DNA from: an uncultured Endomicrobiia bacterium
GTDB lineage: Bacteria; Elusimicrobiota; Endomicrobiia; DTEH01
Assembly: GCA_938074745.1 (NCBI GenBank)
Contig: CALJEJ010000062.1
Span: 1-37,164 of the forward strand
DNA: 37,164 nucleotides
Reading direction: 5' to 3'
The notes under the pieces were generated by a model, which saw only the letters and a list, made by a program, of their open reading frames with translations, was not told the DNA's origin and did no database searches. Of this stretch, positions 1-9,173 are shown piece after piece. Made by a program: the position numbers and the translations under genes. Numbering within the stretch: position 1 is the first letter of the stretch; each line of letters begins with the position of its first letter.

Positions 1-1095
1 GATGTATCTAAACTACCTAAAACACCTTTGGGGAATGAGTTATCTCCCTTAACTCCTCAGGGTAAGTTTGATATTTTTTATGGAACAAAACTAGATACCT
101 ACCGACTTGGAGCAGCGCTACTTTTTGCATCTAATTCTAAAACTACTATAGGTGATGCAACATCAAAACCTAATCCTACAGATGGAGATCAAAAATATAA
201 CGAAAATCTAAATTCTTCAGATATATGGTTAATGTTTGGCGGAGAAATTTTAAATTTTGAACCTTTATCAAAAGTAGATGCTGTGGTTAATCTCGGAATA
301 CATTCGGCTAATAATACTTATGAAGACAAAATTTATTCACAAAATAGGTATGTTACTAATGACAATTATTCTTTTAAAACAACAGGAAATCTAGATATTG
401 AACTTACATTGAGAGCTATTAAGAATTTACCGAAATTTACAATAATTGGTTTATTTGATTATTTCTACTCTGATATTTCAAACGAAGCAACTATCACTAC
501 TGATGCAAATTTGAATGGTACATTGTCACCAAATGAAGGTGATGTCAACCATAAACTTCTACAGGAATACAAAATTTCTAACATAATCCTTGGTGCAGCA
601 TTAAATATCTATCCTTCTAACAAAATGTTAGTAATCCTTGCTACAAATATAAATTTATATTCCCAAAAACAATTAGAGACACGAAAACAGTTGTTCTCAA
701 CAAGAAATGGAATTGATCAAGAATATTCTTATGAAATCTCAATTTTTACCCTACCGGTGAATTTAGGGTTAGAATATTACGTATCAAAAACAGTAACATT
801 GCGTAGTGGAATTAATAAAGTATTCATAGCATCGCAAAATTTACAAATAAAAGATCCTGATTATACCTGGACAGGAACAGAATTTCAACTTACTGGCCAA
901 AGTACAACTCTACAAAATGAAGATATATCAGGAAATTATACCACAAATGTCTCTTTAGGAGTAGGAATTAACCTTACAAAAAATTTATTAATTGACTTTG
1001 TAGTACGACAAAGTGTATTGTTTAGTGGAACCTACATTGTTAGTGGTGTTCCTGAAACTTTAGTTTCTCAAATAACTGCTATGTATAGATTTTAA
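1..1095 (+). CDS. Outer-membrane beta-barrel-like protein, 5' end outside the window
   Basis: The frame is open from base 1 to the TAA at 1093-1095 (364 visible codons), so the gene starts upstream. The TTG at 28 is only an in-frame codon, since coding sense continues before it (D-V-S-K-L-P-K). The visible protein is full of alternating hydrophobic and polar stretches broken by Asn/Ser/Thr-rich turns, has no internal hydrophobic helix, and ends in the aromatic pattern 'AMYRF'. A terminal Phe is the usual outer-membrane insertion signal of beta-barrels. I do not recognise the family, and a transport or porin role is inference from fold alone. It is followed after 39 bp by a second barrel gene on the same strand, so the two are probably co-transcribed. 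The signal peptide would lie outside the window. Confidence 0.6.
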   Translation, partial: DVSKLPKTPLGNELSPLTPQGKFDIFYGTKLDTYRLGAALLFASNSKTTIGDATSKPNPTDGDQKYNENLNSSDIWLMFGGEILNFEPLSKVDAVVNLGIHSANNTYEDKIYSQNRYVTNDNYSFKTTGNLDIELTLRAIKNLPKFTIIGLFDYFYSDISNEATITTDANLNGTLSPNEGDVNHKLLQEYKISNIILGAALNIYPSNKMLVILATNINLYSQKQLETRKQLFSTRNGIDQEYSYEISIFTLPVNLGLEYYVSKTVTLRSGINKVFIASQNLQIKDPDYTWTGTEFQLTGQSTTLQNEDISGNYTTNVSLGVGINLTKNLLIDFVVRQSVLFSGTYIVSGVPETLVSQITAMYRF

Positions 1096-1134
1096 AAATT
1101 TTTTAAAATTACAACCAACCTTATTTCTAATCTA

Positions 1135-2460
1135 ATGAAAAAACTATTAATCTTGATTATTTGTCTACCTGTTTCCTCTTTGGCAATTACAAAATTATTC
1201 TTGGACACTAATTATAAAGTTAATTACATAAACTATTCCAACCTTGATTTTGATTCCACAGTTCAAGATGAGTATAATCATATATATTCAAATTTAAACT
1301 TGAGCTTTAAAACACAAATTGATAATCTCTTTTTTTGTACAAAACTTACTTCTTTAGGCGAATGGGGTCAAGGAGGGTATAAAATTGAATATAGTTCTTC
1401 TATCATACCTACACAACTTTATAAATGGCAAACACAAATACCATACCCACAAACAAATTTTGTCCCTTTTATTGAAGAAGTATATCTAAAGTATGAATAT
1501 CTCTTTGAAAGAATTCGCCTACCATATGTAAAAAAGAAAATTGAGAATATTAAATTTGGTATTATTTTAGGACGGCAAGAAATTGAACTTGTAAACGGAT
1601 TTGTTGTAGGAAATAACGGTATAGGGTATGACGCAATAAATTTTTTGTTTTCTATAGATGAATACCTATATGGCCAGTCCTTCATCTCTAAAATATTAAC
1701 AGATACTGGCAAGAAAAATTTTTTTCTTTGCGGTTTAATGGTGGCTAGTAAATATTTCCCTGAATTTGACTTTGGAGTAAGTAATGTGCTGGAACAAAAC
1801 GATTTTTTTAATGAAACGAAATTGTTCACTGAATTTTTTATAAAAAGAACTCAGGAAAAAATGTATTATGTGTTTGAATACGCAATGCAACAAGGTAAAA
1901 AAAATGTAAATGACGTTGTCTACAACGGTAGTTTATGGTATTTCAAAGCAGGAACTAAAGGAGAAAACAAGTTTTTGGGAAAATCTTACGCTGATATTGT
2001 GTGGCTGTTAACTTCTGGTGGCGACGAAGGACAAATTTTCTCACCTTCATTTTACAAAAGATATGATGGATTAGAACCTTACGGTATAGGAGAGTTTGCC
2101 GCTGCTGGTCCTACCAACTTGTTCTTTGATTTTCCAACAGGATATTCTGGAATGTTCGTGTTAGGATTAAGTGTAACTGTTTCTCCGTGGAAAAATTTTT
2201 CAGGTGGGCTAAATTATTATCTTTATTCTTCAGCAGAAGGTCCTCCTGATAAACCAGAACCTTCATCTACAGAAAAAACGCTCGGAGCAAAAAAAGCTAT
2301 CGGAATAGAATACGGAATAAATCTAAAGTATAATTTCTCTAAATATACCAACATTAAGTTCTCTTACTCTTTGTTCAACCCGTTACCTAACATATATCCC
2401 GACTACCCTAAAGGAGATACTGCAACAAAAATTAAGTTGGCAACCGAAATTAATTTCTAA
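1135..2460 (+). CDS. Outer-membrane beta-barrel protein, possibly alginate-export/porin-like
   Basis: The 441-residue protein starts with a clear signal peptide (MKKLLILIICLPVSSLA, cleavage about residue 17) and then shows repeated amphipathic strands with aromatic girdles, ending in 'KLATEINF' with a terminal Phe. The stretch around residues 145-170 (GRQEIELVNG, then GIGYDAINF) recalls alginate-export/porin-type barrels, where 'GRQ' precedes a gated strand. That family call is weak. An acidic/aromatic block near 280-310 (SGGDEGQIFSP, YKRYDGLEPYG) could be a long loop. It sits in a plus-strand cluster: the GH57 gene begins 1 bp after its stop, which suggests translational coupling and a possible role in carbohydrate passage. 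No Shine-Dalgarno is visible; 'TTCTAATCTA' lies directly before the ATG. Confidence 0.6.
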   Translation: MKKLLILIICLPVSSLAITKLFLDTNYKVNYINYSNLDFDSTVQDEYNHIYSNLNLSFKTQIDNLFFCTKLTSLGEWGQGGYKIEYSSSIIPTQLYKWQTQIPYPQTNFVPFIEEVYLKYEYLFERIRLPYVKKKIENIKFGIILGRQEIELVNGFVVGNNGIGYDAINFLFSIDEYLYGQSFISKILTDTGKKNFFLCGLMVASKYFPEFDFGVSNVLEQNDFFNETKLFTEFFIKRTQEKMYYVFEYAMQQGKKNVNDVVYNGSLWYFKAGTKGENKFLGKSYADIVWLLTSGGDEGQIFSPSFYKRYDGLEPYGIGEFAAAGPTNLFFDFPTGYSGMFVLGLSVTVSPWKNFSGGLNYYLYSSAEGPPDKPEPSSTEKTLGAKKAIGIEYGINLKYNFSKYTNIKFSYSLFNPLPNIYPDYPKGDTATKIKLATEINF

Positions 2461-2461
2461 T

Positions 2462-4699
2462 ATGACAAAGAAAAAAAAATTGTTTATAGCAATTTTATAT
2501 CACCACCATCAACCATATTATAAAGATACTTCTACTAACTACTACCAGTTACCCTGGGTACGTTTCCATGCAATAAAAGATTATTATGATATGGCAGCAA
2601 TAGTGGAAAATTTTGAGAACTTAAAATTGAATTTCAATCTAGTACCTTCATTGATGTTACAACTTGAAGATTACGCTAACAATGCAATTGATAAGTATCT
2701 TCAATTAACTTTAAAACCTGCAGACCAGTTAAATCATCAAGAAAAATTGTTTATACTTAAAGAATTTTTCAAATGTAACTGGCAAACAATGGTTTATCCT
2801 TATAAACGATACGCTGAATTATTAGAAAAACGAGGTAAAGTTGTCTCAGATGAAGAACTTGAAAGAAAAATAAAATATTTTTCTACCCAGGATTTCTTAG
2901 ATTTACAAATGTTATCAAATCTGGTTTGGTTTGACCCATATTGGCGAAATAAAGATCCTGAAATAAAGTTTTTGTTTGATAAACAACAGGGATATACACA
3001 ACAAGAAAAAGAACTTGTGGTAAAAAAGCAACGGTATATCTGTGGAGAAATTGTAAAATTATACAAAAGGTTACAAGACGAAGGGAAAATTGAAGTAACA
3101 ACATCAGCATTTTATCATCCTATATTACCATTATTATGTGATTTTAACAAAGCAAAAATTTCAAACCCACAGATAACTTTACCCTCTACACATTTTATAT
3201 ATCCAGAAGATGCTAAAAAACAAATTGAGACTGCTATAGAATACTATATAAAACAGTTTGGAGTTAAACCTAAAGGTTTTTGGCCGTCGGAGGGTGCAGT
3301 GTCAGACGATATAATTCCTTTCCTTGTAGATGTAGGAATAAAATGGATTGCTACTGACGAAGAAATATTAAAAAACTCTTTACAATTAGATCCTGCATTT
3401 AGAAATACAAAGATTGAAAAAAAACTTATATATAAAAATTATAAAGTATCACATCCTTCAGGGAAAGAAATTAATATAATATTTAGAGATCGCGAACTGT
3501 CCGATAATATAGGTTTTGTATACTCAAACTGGGATCCTAAAGATGCTGTAAAAGATATAGAACTACGCTTGAATAATATTTACCACACTGTTTATTCACA
3601 AGAATCTCTCAATGAAGACTATATAGTTAGTATAATCCTTGATGGTGAAAATTGTTGGGAATACTATCCTAATGATGGAATAGAATTTCTTACTGAATTT
3701 TATAAAATGTTAACAACAAATGAATTGTTTGAAACAACACTCATTTCAAAATATATTGAGGAACACCCTGCAGAATATACATTAAAAACACTCTGGCCTG
3801 GTTCATGGATAAATGCCAATTATAACATCTGGATTGGCCACCCAGAAGATAACACTGCTTGGGAATATTTAACAAAAACAAGAAATGTTTTAGTAGAAAA
3901 TATAAATTCTCAACCTCAACTTGAAAAAGAAAAAATTGAATCCTGCTGGGAAGAAATTTATATTGCTGAAGGGTCTGATTGGTACTGGTGGTATGGAGAT
4001 GAACACTTTACTTTAGATAGTTCGGTGTTTGACAATCTTTTTCGTCAACATCTAAAAAATGTTTATATTCAACTTGGACTTGAAATACCTCAATATCTAA
4101 ACATACCAATAAAAGGATCTGGGAAAAAACCTGAATATGTGTTACCTACAGATTTTATCTCTCCAGTAATAGACGGTAAAATCACAAATTATTTTGAATG
4201 GATTTCCGCAGGTAAATATCTACTTCGGCAAACATCTAGCATGCATCAAACTACAAATATTATCTCACAAATTTTCTTCGGATTTGATTTAGGAAACTTA
4301 TATTTCCGTATAGACCTCAACCCAAAAATAGAAAAAGAAAATTTAGAAAATTTATTAATAAACATCAATCTATTGAGACAACAGCAATTACCTGAAACTT
4401 TTAACATAACATTTTATTTAGCTGATAAAATTGACTTTTATGAATTTTATGCCGCAGGTTTAGAAAAACAAATATTAAACGACATAAAAAAAGATAAAAT
4501 TATAGAACTAAAACTACCCTTCTGTCTAATCAAAACCCTGCCTGGAAATAAGATCCTGTTTAATATAACTGTTTACAGTGCCACTAAAGGAAATAAAGAA
4601 CAAACAAAACTCTATGAACTTGAAAGATGGCCTCCAAATGGATATATTGAAATTTTCCATCCAACTGAATCATATCCAAAACAATTTTGGTCTGTGTAA
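2462..4699 (+). CDS. Glycoside hydrolase family 57 protein (alpha-amylase/4-alpha-glucanotransferase type)
   Basis: A 745-residue GH57 enzyme acting on alpha-glucans such as glycogen or maltodextrin; the exact reaction cannot be read from sequence. All five GH57 motifs are visible: motif 1 'HHHQPYY' (about 14-20) followed by 'PWVRFHAIKDYYDM'; motif 2 'GKIEVTTSAFYHPILP' (about 207-222); motif 3 'GFWPSEGAVS' with the predicted nucleophile Glu277; motif 4 'LDGENCWEYY' with the predicted acid/base Asp394; and motif 5 'WYWWYGDEHFT' near 507-517. A beta-rich domain of about 200 residues follows, as in longer members of the family. There is no signal peptide, so it is probably cytoplasmic. The ATG lies 1 bp after the stop of the upstream barrel gene, and aroD follows after 3 bp. 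No Shine-Dalgarno is visible, so re-initiation by a terminating ribosome is plausible. Confidence 0.9.
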   Translation: MTKKKKLFIAILYHHHQPYYKDTSTNYYQLPWVRFHAIKDYYDMAAIVENFENLKLNFNLVPSLMLQLEDYANNAIDKYLQLTLKPADQLNHQEKLFILKEFFKCNWQTMVYPYKRYAELLEKRGKVVSDEELERKIKYFSTQDFLDLQMLSNLVWFDPYWRNKDPEIKFLFDKQQGYTQQEKELVVKKQRYICGEIVKLYKRLQDEGKIEVTTSAFYHPILPLLCDFNKAKISNPQITLPSTHFIYPEDAKKQIETAIEYYIKQFGVKPKGFWPSEGAVSDDIIPFLVDVGIKWIATDEEILKNSLQLDPAFRNTKIEKKLIYKNYKVSHPSGKEINIIFRDRELSDNIGFVYSNWDPKDAVKDIELRLNNIYHTVYSQESLNEDYIVSIILDGENCWEYYPNDGIEFLTEFYKMLTTNELFETTLISKYIEEHPAEYTLKTLWPGSWINANYNIWIGHPEDNTAWEYLTKTRNVLVENINSQPQLEKEKIESCWEEIYIAEGSDWYWWYGDEHFTLDSSVFDNLFRQHLKNVYIQLGLEIPQYLNIPIKGSGKKPEYVLPTDFISPVIDGKITNYFEWISAGKYLLRQTSSMHQTTNIISQIFFGFDLGNLYFRIDLNPKIEKENLENLLININLLRQQQLPETFNITFYLADKIDFYEFYAAGLEKQILNDIKKDKIIELKLPFCLIKTLPGNKILFNITVYSATKGNKEQTKLYELERWPPNGYIEIFHPTESYPKQFWSV

Positions 4700-4702
4700 T
4701 AT

Positions 4703-5419
4703 ATGAAAAAAAATATTGTTGCTGTGCTTACATATCCTAACATTCAACAACAATTAAAACTTCTAAGATATTACTTAAAGTATATTTCAGCAATAGAACT
4801 GCGAATTGATACTTTCTGGCCTCATAATATTAAAAAAATTCCTATTTTATTATTTCAATTAAGAAGAAGTTTTCCACAAAAGGCTATAATAGTTACTTTT
4901 AGGTTTTACAAAGAAGGGGGAAAATTAAAAATTTCTGAAACACAACGCTTAAAAGTTATTAGTGAAATCGTATCCCAATATCATAAATTCATAAATTACA
5001 TAGATATAGAATATTTTTCTTTGATATATAAAGACGTTTTAAAATTAGCCCAAAGATATAACCTTAAAACTATCGTTTCTTGGCATTTGTTAACCAAAAC
5101 TACAAAAGTTAATTTTATTAAGAAAATTACAAAACTTAAACCACTACAAAATAAAAAAAATCTGTTTATAAAAATTGTAGTAAATGAACCAGAATTTAAC
5201 AGTTATTTTGAAAAGTTACGATTAATATTTAAGAAGTTCAAAACTTTTAAAAAACTTACATTTTTTACAATAGGCAACACTTCGTTATTTTCACGAATAA
5301 TTGGATATATCTTAGAGATGCCATTTATTTACGCTGCTTCTCAAAAACCAGTAATTACAACCCAACCTTCTATTAAATCTTTAATCAAAATATTTAAAAA
5401 GATGGGTTTAATAGTATAA
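4703..5419 (+). CDS. aroD: Type I 3-dehydroquinate dehydratase, divergent
   Basis: A 238-residue (beta/alpha)8 enzyme of the shikimate pathway, which dehydrates 3-dehydroquinate to 3-dehydroshikimate through a lysine Schiff base. Visible family landmarks in order: 'AIELRIDTFW' (substrate-binding ELR), 'VTFRFYKEGG', 'YIDIEY', 'TIVSWHL' with the catalytic His128, 'LFIKIVV' with the Schiff-base Lys157, 'TSLFSRIIGY' with the binding Arg198, and 'TTQPSIKSL', where the usual PGQ loop Gln is kept. Length is normal for the family. The protein is very Lys/Phe/Ile-rich and the DNA is the most AT-rich coding stretch here (9 G+C in 60 at 5101-5160). It starts 3 bp after the GH57 gene and is the last gene of the plus-strand cluster. 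No other shikimate gene is in the window. Confidence 0.85.
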   Translation: MKKNIVAVLTYPNIQQQLKLLRYYLKYISAIELRIDTFWPHNIKKIPILLFQLRRSFPQKAIIVTFRFYKEGGKLKISETQRLKVISEIVSQYHKFINYIDIEYFSLIYKDVLKLAQRYNLKTIVSWHLLTKTTKVNFIKKITKLKPLQNKKNLFIKIVVNEPEFNSYFEKLRLIFKKFKTFKKLTFFTIGNTSLFSRIIGYILEMPFIYAASQKPVITTQPSIKSLIKIFKKMGLIV

Positions 5420-5880
5420 AGCAGAGTTAATATTTTTAAACCACCAATAAACTCTAAAACAACTTCCCATAATATATATTATGTTAAGTTATACAATAAA
5501 AGTGTTTTGTTGTTTTGTGTTTGTTTTATATTGATTTTTGGATGTTTTTTAAAAAATATTAAAGCAATACTTTAAGATTGATAATAATTAGATGTGTGGC
5601 TGGCTAAAAGTTTAGAACGAACGGGTTTGTGATTGTCGAATTGAAATTGAGTTATTTGTGTAGGATATTTGTGAAGAAATTTTGCAAGAGAAGCATTTTA
5701 AGTAGAATTTAACGAAAAAATAAAAAATCAATATGTTTTAGTGAAGTTCGCAGTTTTTTTGAGCTAAGCTTTTGATTAACCTTATAAAATTTCTGCTGAA
5801 ATTTTCCACAGTTTAGTGACCTTTGGTAATTTATCATTATCTTTCTTTAAAATTCCTTTAATATTTTTAAAAAAATAAGA
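5420..5880. other. Gene-free convergent spacer
   Basis: 461 bp between the stops of aroD (plus) and the Wzy/WaaL-like gene (minus). I find no convincing gene on either strand. It contains a perfect 16-bp AT palindrome at 5468-5483 and a T6A6 palindrome at 5545-5556. The stretch 5590-5710 is less AT-extreme than its flanks and has short open frames without a start or recognisable product; it could be decayed coding sequence, but nothing supports a name. A hairpin at 5786-5805 is listed separately. Confidence 0.6.
5786..5805. terminator. Possible bidirectional weak terminator hairpin
   Basis: A perfect inverted repeat with 8-bp arms (AAAATTTC / GAAATTTT) around a TGCT loop, placed between two convergent transcription units. 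The stem has a single G-C pair and the U-tract is formed by the arm itself, so it would be weak if it depends on RNA structure alone. Its position 75 bp past the minus-strand stop and 367 bp past the aroD stop suits the former better. Confidence 0.35.
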
Positions 5881-7272
5881 TTAAACTTTCCTTTCGTATA
5901 TTTCTTTACTTACTGCGGCGATACCACATAAAAACCAAAAAGGTTCCATAATACGAATAATTATAAAAGTATTTGCAGCAACAGAATGAAAAATTAATCC
6001 TATCAATACCGAAATTATACATAAAGAAATTGATTTTAGTAATGGGTCTTCTACTGTCTTAAAACTTACATATGCTGTGTTAAAAACTGAACCAATCATC
6101 CACAAGAAAATGACCAATCCTAAAAGTCCCAGTTCGCCTATTATTAAGGGTATCTGAGTATCTACCAAACCCACACCTGTAACGCCGAACCCCAATATTG
6201 GTCTTTTAGGCAGATATTCAAAAAACGCTTTTTTCCAAGATTTTACCCGTGCTAAGGCAGACAGTTCACGAATTTTTAATCCCAAAATAGAAGCTTCTTC
6301 CTCAGAATATGGTGGAGCTACAAAAGTTTCTTTTACCCGTTCAACTACAGTTTCTGTAGCTGCAGGAAACATCAAAGGTGCCAATGCAAACAACAACAGC
6401 ACCCCGCCTAAGATAATATTTTTTTTCTTTTGTGTTAAAAGAGTAATTGTTAATATCATTGGAACGAACCCGAAATAACTTGCCCTTGATTTTGTATAAG
6501 CCAGCGGTATTAATGAAAAAATTGTCAAACCTAAATATAAAAAGTTTGTTGTTGGCACCTCAGAATAACAAAATAAAGAAACTAACAACGCAATAACTAT
6601 TAAAAGGTATCCACCGTAAGTATTTGCTTCACCGGCACCTGTTATTGGAGTTCCCCCCGGTACTTCTCCACCAGGAACATCAAACGGTGCATAAAGTCGC
6701 TCAACTTTACCTATCAAACTATATCCATGAAGATTCACTATTATTGAAACAATTATAAACAAAATGATATAAATTTTAATTTGTTGTCTGGTACGGACAA
6801 TTTGTGTCACAAGAAAATAAATTATAAAATATTCAATATATTTCAAAATGTAAAAAAATGATTTTTTAAGTACTACTGTATTAGAAATTATTCCAAAATA
6901 TGTTGAAACTATACAACTTAAAGTATAAAAAAATATAGGTATCAAAACAGGCGTAATTACTAATTCTAATTTTTTGCTGAACATTGACTTTGCAAACCAT
7001 CCTAAAAATACAGCGAAAATTAACAAATCGTCTATACGTAGTACTACATCTCTACCTGGAACTTCGGCAAGTTTTATTTCAGGTGAAAGTAACATTGAAA
7101 ATATCAAAAATGCGAGTCCTGTTGGTGGAGAGAAAAAAGAAGTTAAAAGTAGCGCTACAGACAAAATTAATCCTATAGTCAATACCTGAGGTTTGCTCAC
7201 CAACAATCTTGAAACGAAAAATGTTAAAACAACTATTAGTAACGTGATTATCACATAAGAAGTTTTTGACAT
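5881..7272 (-). CDS. O-antigen ligase / Wzy-type polysaccharide polymerase-like membrane protein
   Basis: A 463-residue polytopic membrane protein with roughly ten to twelve hydrophobic segments. The Wzy_C/O-antigen ligase signature is visible: 'TKSRASYFGF' at 260-269 in a membrane segment, then a large polar loop (about 310-375) containing 'RVKSWKKAFFEYLPKRP' and 'ILGFGVTGVG', followed by 'GELGLLGLVIFLW'. In this superfamily such Arg-containing loops bind undecaprenyl-linked glycans and either polymerise them or transfer them to an acceptor. Sequence alone does not separate polymerase from ligase. Its place directly behind a Wzc-like co-polymerase (10-bp gap) and a Wza-like exporter favours exopolysaccharide polymerisation. 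A second glycine/proline-rich loop (about 195-215) precedes the signature. It is the last gene of the leftward cassette. Confidence 0.8.
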   Translation of the reverse strand: MSKTSYVIITLLIVVLTFFVSRLLVSKPQVLTIGLILSVALLLTSFFSPPTGLAFLIFSMLLSPEIKLAEVPGRDVVLRIDDLLIFAVFLGWFAKSMFSKKLELVITPVLIPIFFYTLSCIVSTYFGIISNTVVLKKSFFYILKYIEYFIIYFLVTQIVRTRQQIKIYIILFIIVSIIVNLHGYSLIGKVERLYAPFDVPGGEVPGGTPITGAGEANTYGGYLLIVIALLVSLFCYSEVPTTNFLYLGLTIFSLIPLAYTKSRASYFGFVPMILTITLLTQKKKNIILGGVLLLFALAPLMFPAATETVVERVKETFVAPPYSEEEASILGLKIRELSALARVKSWKKAFFEYLPKRPILGFGVTGVGLVDTQIPLIIGELGLLGLVIFLWMIGSVFNTAYVSFKTVEDPLLKSISLCIISVLIGLIFHSVAANTFIIIRIMEPFWFLCGIAAVSKEIYERKV

Positions 7273-7282
7273 ACTTCATTTT

Positions 7283-9163
7283 TCATTTTTCTAATTCTTT
7301 TGAATAGTATTTATATGCATAATAATATCCGTATCGTGGTTCCATTTCTTCTGCACGGATATCGTTTAATACTATACCTATCAAGTTAGATTTTACTGCG
7401 GTTAACTGGTCTTTAGCACGTTTTAATGCGCGTCGTGCTATTCGTCCTACACGATAAACCAATATTACATAGGAAACTATTTTAGATATTATCAAAGCAT
7501 CTGCAAATAGCAACACAGGGGAAGTATCTATTACTACAAGGTCATAGATATTTTGTAATTCTTTTAACAATTTTATTGTAGCAGAAGAAGAAAGTATATC
7601 TACAGGATTTGGTGGTATTGTTCCACAAGAAATAAAACTAAAATTTTCTAACCCTGGTATTGAAGTTATACGGTCAACTTCCACACCGCCAAGCAAAAAA
7701 TCTGTAGTTGTACGAACAATATCGTTGAGAGTTTTTCTTCCCACTACACAATCGGTAAACCCAGGAACACGGTTTAAACCGAATAATCTATGTACAAACG
7801 GTCGTCTAAGGTCTAACTCTATAAACACTGTCTTAATTCCAGCAATAGCAGCAGATAATGCAAAATTTATTGAAGTTAACGTTTTACCTTCGTCTATACC
7901 TGAAGAAGTGAACAATATTGAACCTGTAGGTTCAACCTGTTCTTGAGAAAATTTTATATTTGTTCTCAAGGTATGGTATGTTTCTACATAAGGAGATTTT
8001 GGTGAATGGTAGATTACTAACTTAGGTTTCATTTCTTCTACTGAATGTTTTGCAGAAGCAAACACAGAAACTTTTTTCTTAGTTTTAACTTCAATATGTG
8101 GAATAATTCCTAATACTGGTAAAGATAAATATGTTTCTACTTCTTCAATAGTTCCTATAGAAGTGTCTAAATGTTCTATTACAAATGCAAAAATTAATCC
8201 CAACACCAACCCCATAAAACCACCTATAGAAAAATTTGTCAGTTTATCTGGTTTTAACGGTTTAGACGGTACAGTTGCAGGTGTTACTACAGTTGCTGGT
8301 TGAACACGGTCTGCTTCAGAAATTTGTGCTTCTTTGAATCTTTTTGCAAGCAAAGTATACAGTTCCTCATTAATTTTTACTTCTCTAGACAACCTTGCAT
8401 ATTCTAGTTCTTCTTTTGGAAGGCGTTTAAATTGTTCTTCAATAAATTTTATTTTTTGGTCAATTTCTATAACTGATGGATGTTTGGTAGTATATATTTT
8501 TAACAACTCATTCTTTTTACTTTGTAAGGAGATAAGTTCTATTGCCAACTGTCCTCCAACACCGGTAGTTTTTGTCTCTTCGGTAAACTTTCTTAATTTA
8601 TCTTCTGAATCTTTTAACTTCTGTTGAGCATCTATCATTTGTTTTTCAATAAACTCTCTTAATTCTCGGGCACGTTGTGTCCTATCTTCTATACCTTTTT
8701 CAATATATACCTCAGCAATAGTATTTGCTAACAATGCTACTTCAGAGTTATCTGAGGAAGTTGCAATAATCCGTACAAGATTAGCTTCTGCAACACGTTC
8801 AGCACGAACTTTGTTTTGTATTGAAGTTATGACTTGTTGACGTTGAGTTTCAGTCATATCTTCTTTAATCCAGCCTAACTTTTTTGCAGCACGTTCCGCT
8901 ACTATAGTAGAATTTATAATTTTCACTTCAGTATTTATAAGATTATACATATCCCAACCAAGTGTTTCTGTAGTAACACCCGGTATTATTAAAGCAGGGT
9001 CTATTTTAACCACTGCAACAGATTGATATATAGGTTGTTGTAAATTTGTGTAAATCCATACAAAAAACAAGGTGGATATCAACGTAGAAATTACTACAAA
9101 CCTACGGCGTTTTAATATCCGCCAGTAATCAAAAAGGTTTAATTCGTATTTTATCGTAGTCAT
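7283..9163 (-). CDS. Wzc-like polysaccharide co-polymerase fused to a bacterial tyrosine kinase (BY-kinase)
   Basis: 626 residues. The N-terminal Wzz domain has 'LNLFDYWRILKRRR' before membrane segment 1 (about 22-39), a periplasmic domain with long predicted helices or coiled coil (about 140-285), a Pro-rich stretch (PSKPLKPDK) and membrane segment 2 (about 311-331). The cytoplasmic kinase has Walker A 'SGIDEGKTL' (421-429), Walker A' 'VFIELDLRRP' (446-455; Glu replaces the usual first Asp), a 'PPNPVDILSS' loop and Walker B 'LVVIDT' (542-547). The C-terminus carries seven Tyr within residues 611-620, the cluster that BY-kinases autophosphorylate. The protein controls chain length and export of a capsule or exopolysaccharide at the inner membrane. 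It starts 10 bp after the Wza-like gene; TATAAT touches the ATG and no Shine-Dalgarno is visible. Confidence 0.93.
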   Translation of the reverse strand: MTTIKYELNLFDYWRILKRRRFVVISTLISTLFFVWIYTNLQQPIYQSVAVVKIDPALIIPGVTTETLGWDMYNLINTEVKIINSTIVAERAAKKLGWIKEDMTETQRQQVITSIQNKVRAERVAEANLVRIIATSSDNSEVALLANTIAEVYIEKGIEDRTQRARELREFIEKQMIDAQQKLKDSEDKLRKFTEETKTTGVGGQLAIELISLQSKKNELLKIYTTKHPSVIEIDQKIKFIEEQFKRLPKEELEYARLSREVKINEELYTLLAKRFKEAQISEADRVQPATVVTPATVPSKPLKPDKLTNFSIGGFMGLVLGLIFAFVIEHLDTSIGTIEEVETYLSLPVLGIIPHIEVKTKKKVSVFASAKHSVEEMKPKLVIYHSPKSPYVETYHTLRTNIKFSQEQVEPTGSILFTSSGIDEGKTLTSINFALSAAIAGIKTVFIELDLRRPFVHRLFGLNRVPGFTDCVVGRKTLNDIVRTTTDFLLGGVEVDRITSIPGLENFSFISCGTIPPNPVDILSSSATIKLLKELQNIYDLVVIDTSPVLLFADALIISKIVSYVILVYRVGRIARRALKRAKDQLTAVKSNLIGIVLNDIRAEEMEPRYGYYYAYKYYSKELEK

Positions 9164-9173
9164 ATTATAAGCT

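Noticed and set aside
28-30. TTG at 28 as the start of the first barrel gene
   Set aside because: The frame is open to base 1 and a barrel protein needs a signal peptide, which would lie further upstream.
1419-1829. 136-codon minus-strand open frame within the second barrel gene
   Set aside because: It is antisense to a gene with a clear signal peptide and barrel pattern, and its own product is low complexity.
5468-5483. 16-bp AT palindrome as an operator site
   Set aside because: It lies past the 3' ends of two convergent genes, not near a promoter, and such palindromes arise easily in very AT-rich DNA.
5590-5710. Possible remnant of a gene in the convergent spacer
   Set aside because: Only short open frames without starts or recognisable motifs; composition alone is not enough to call a pseudogene.
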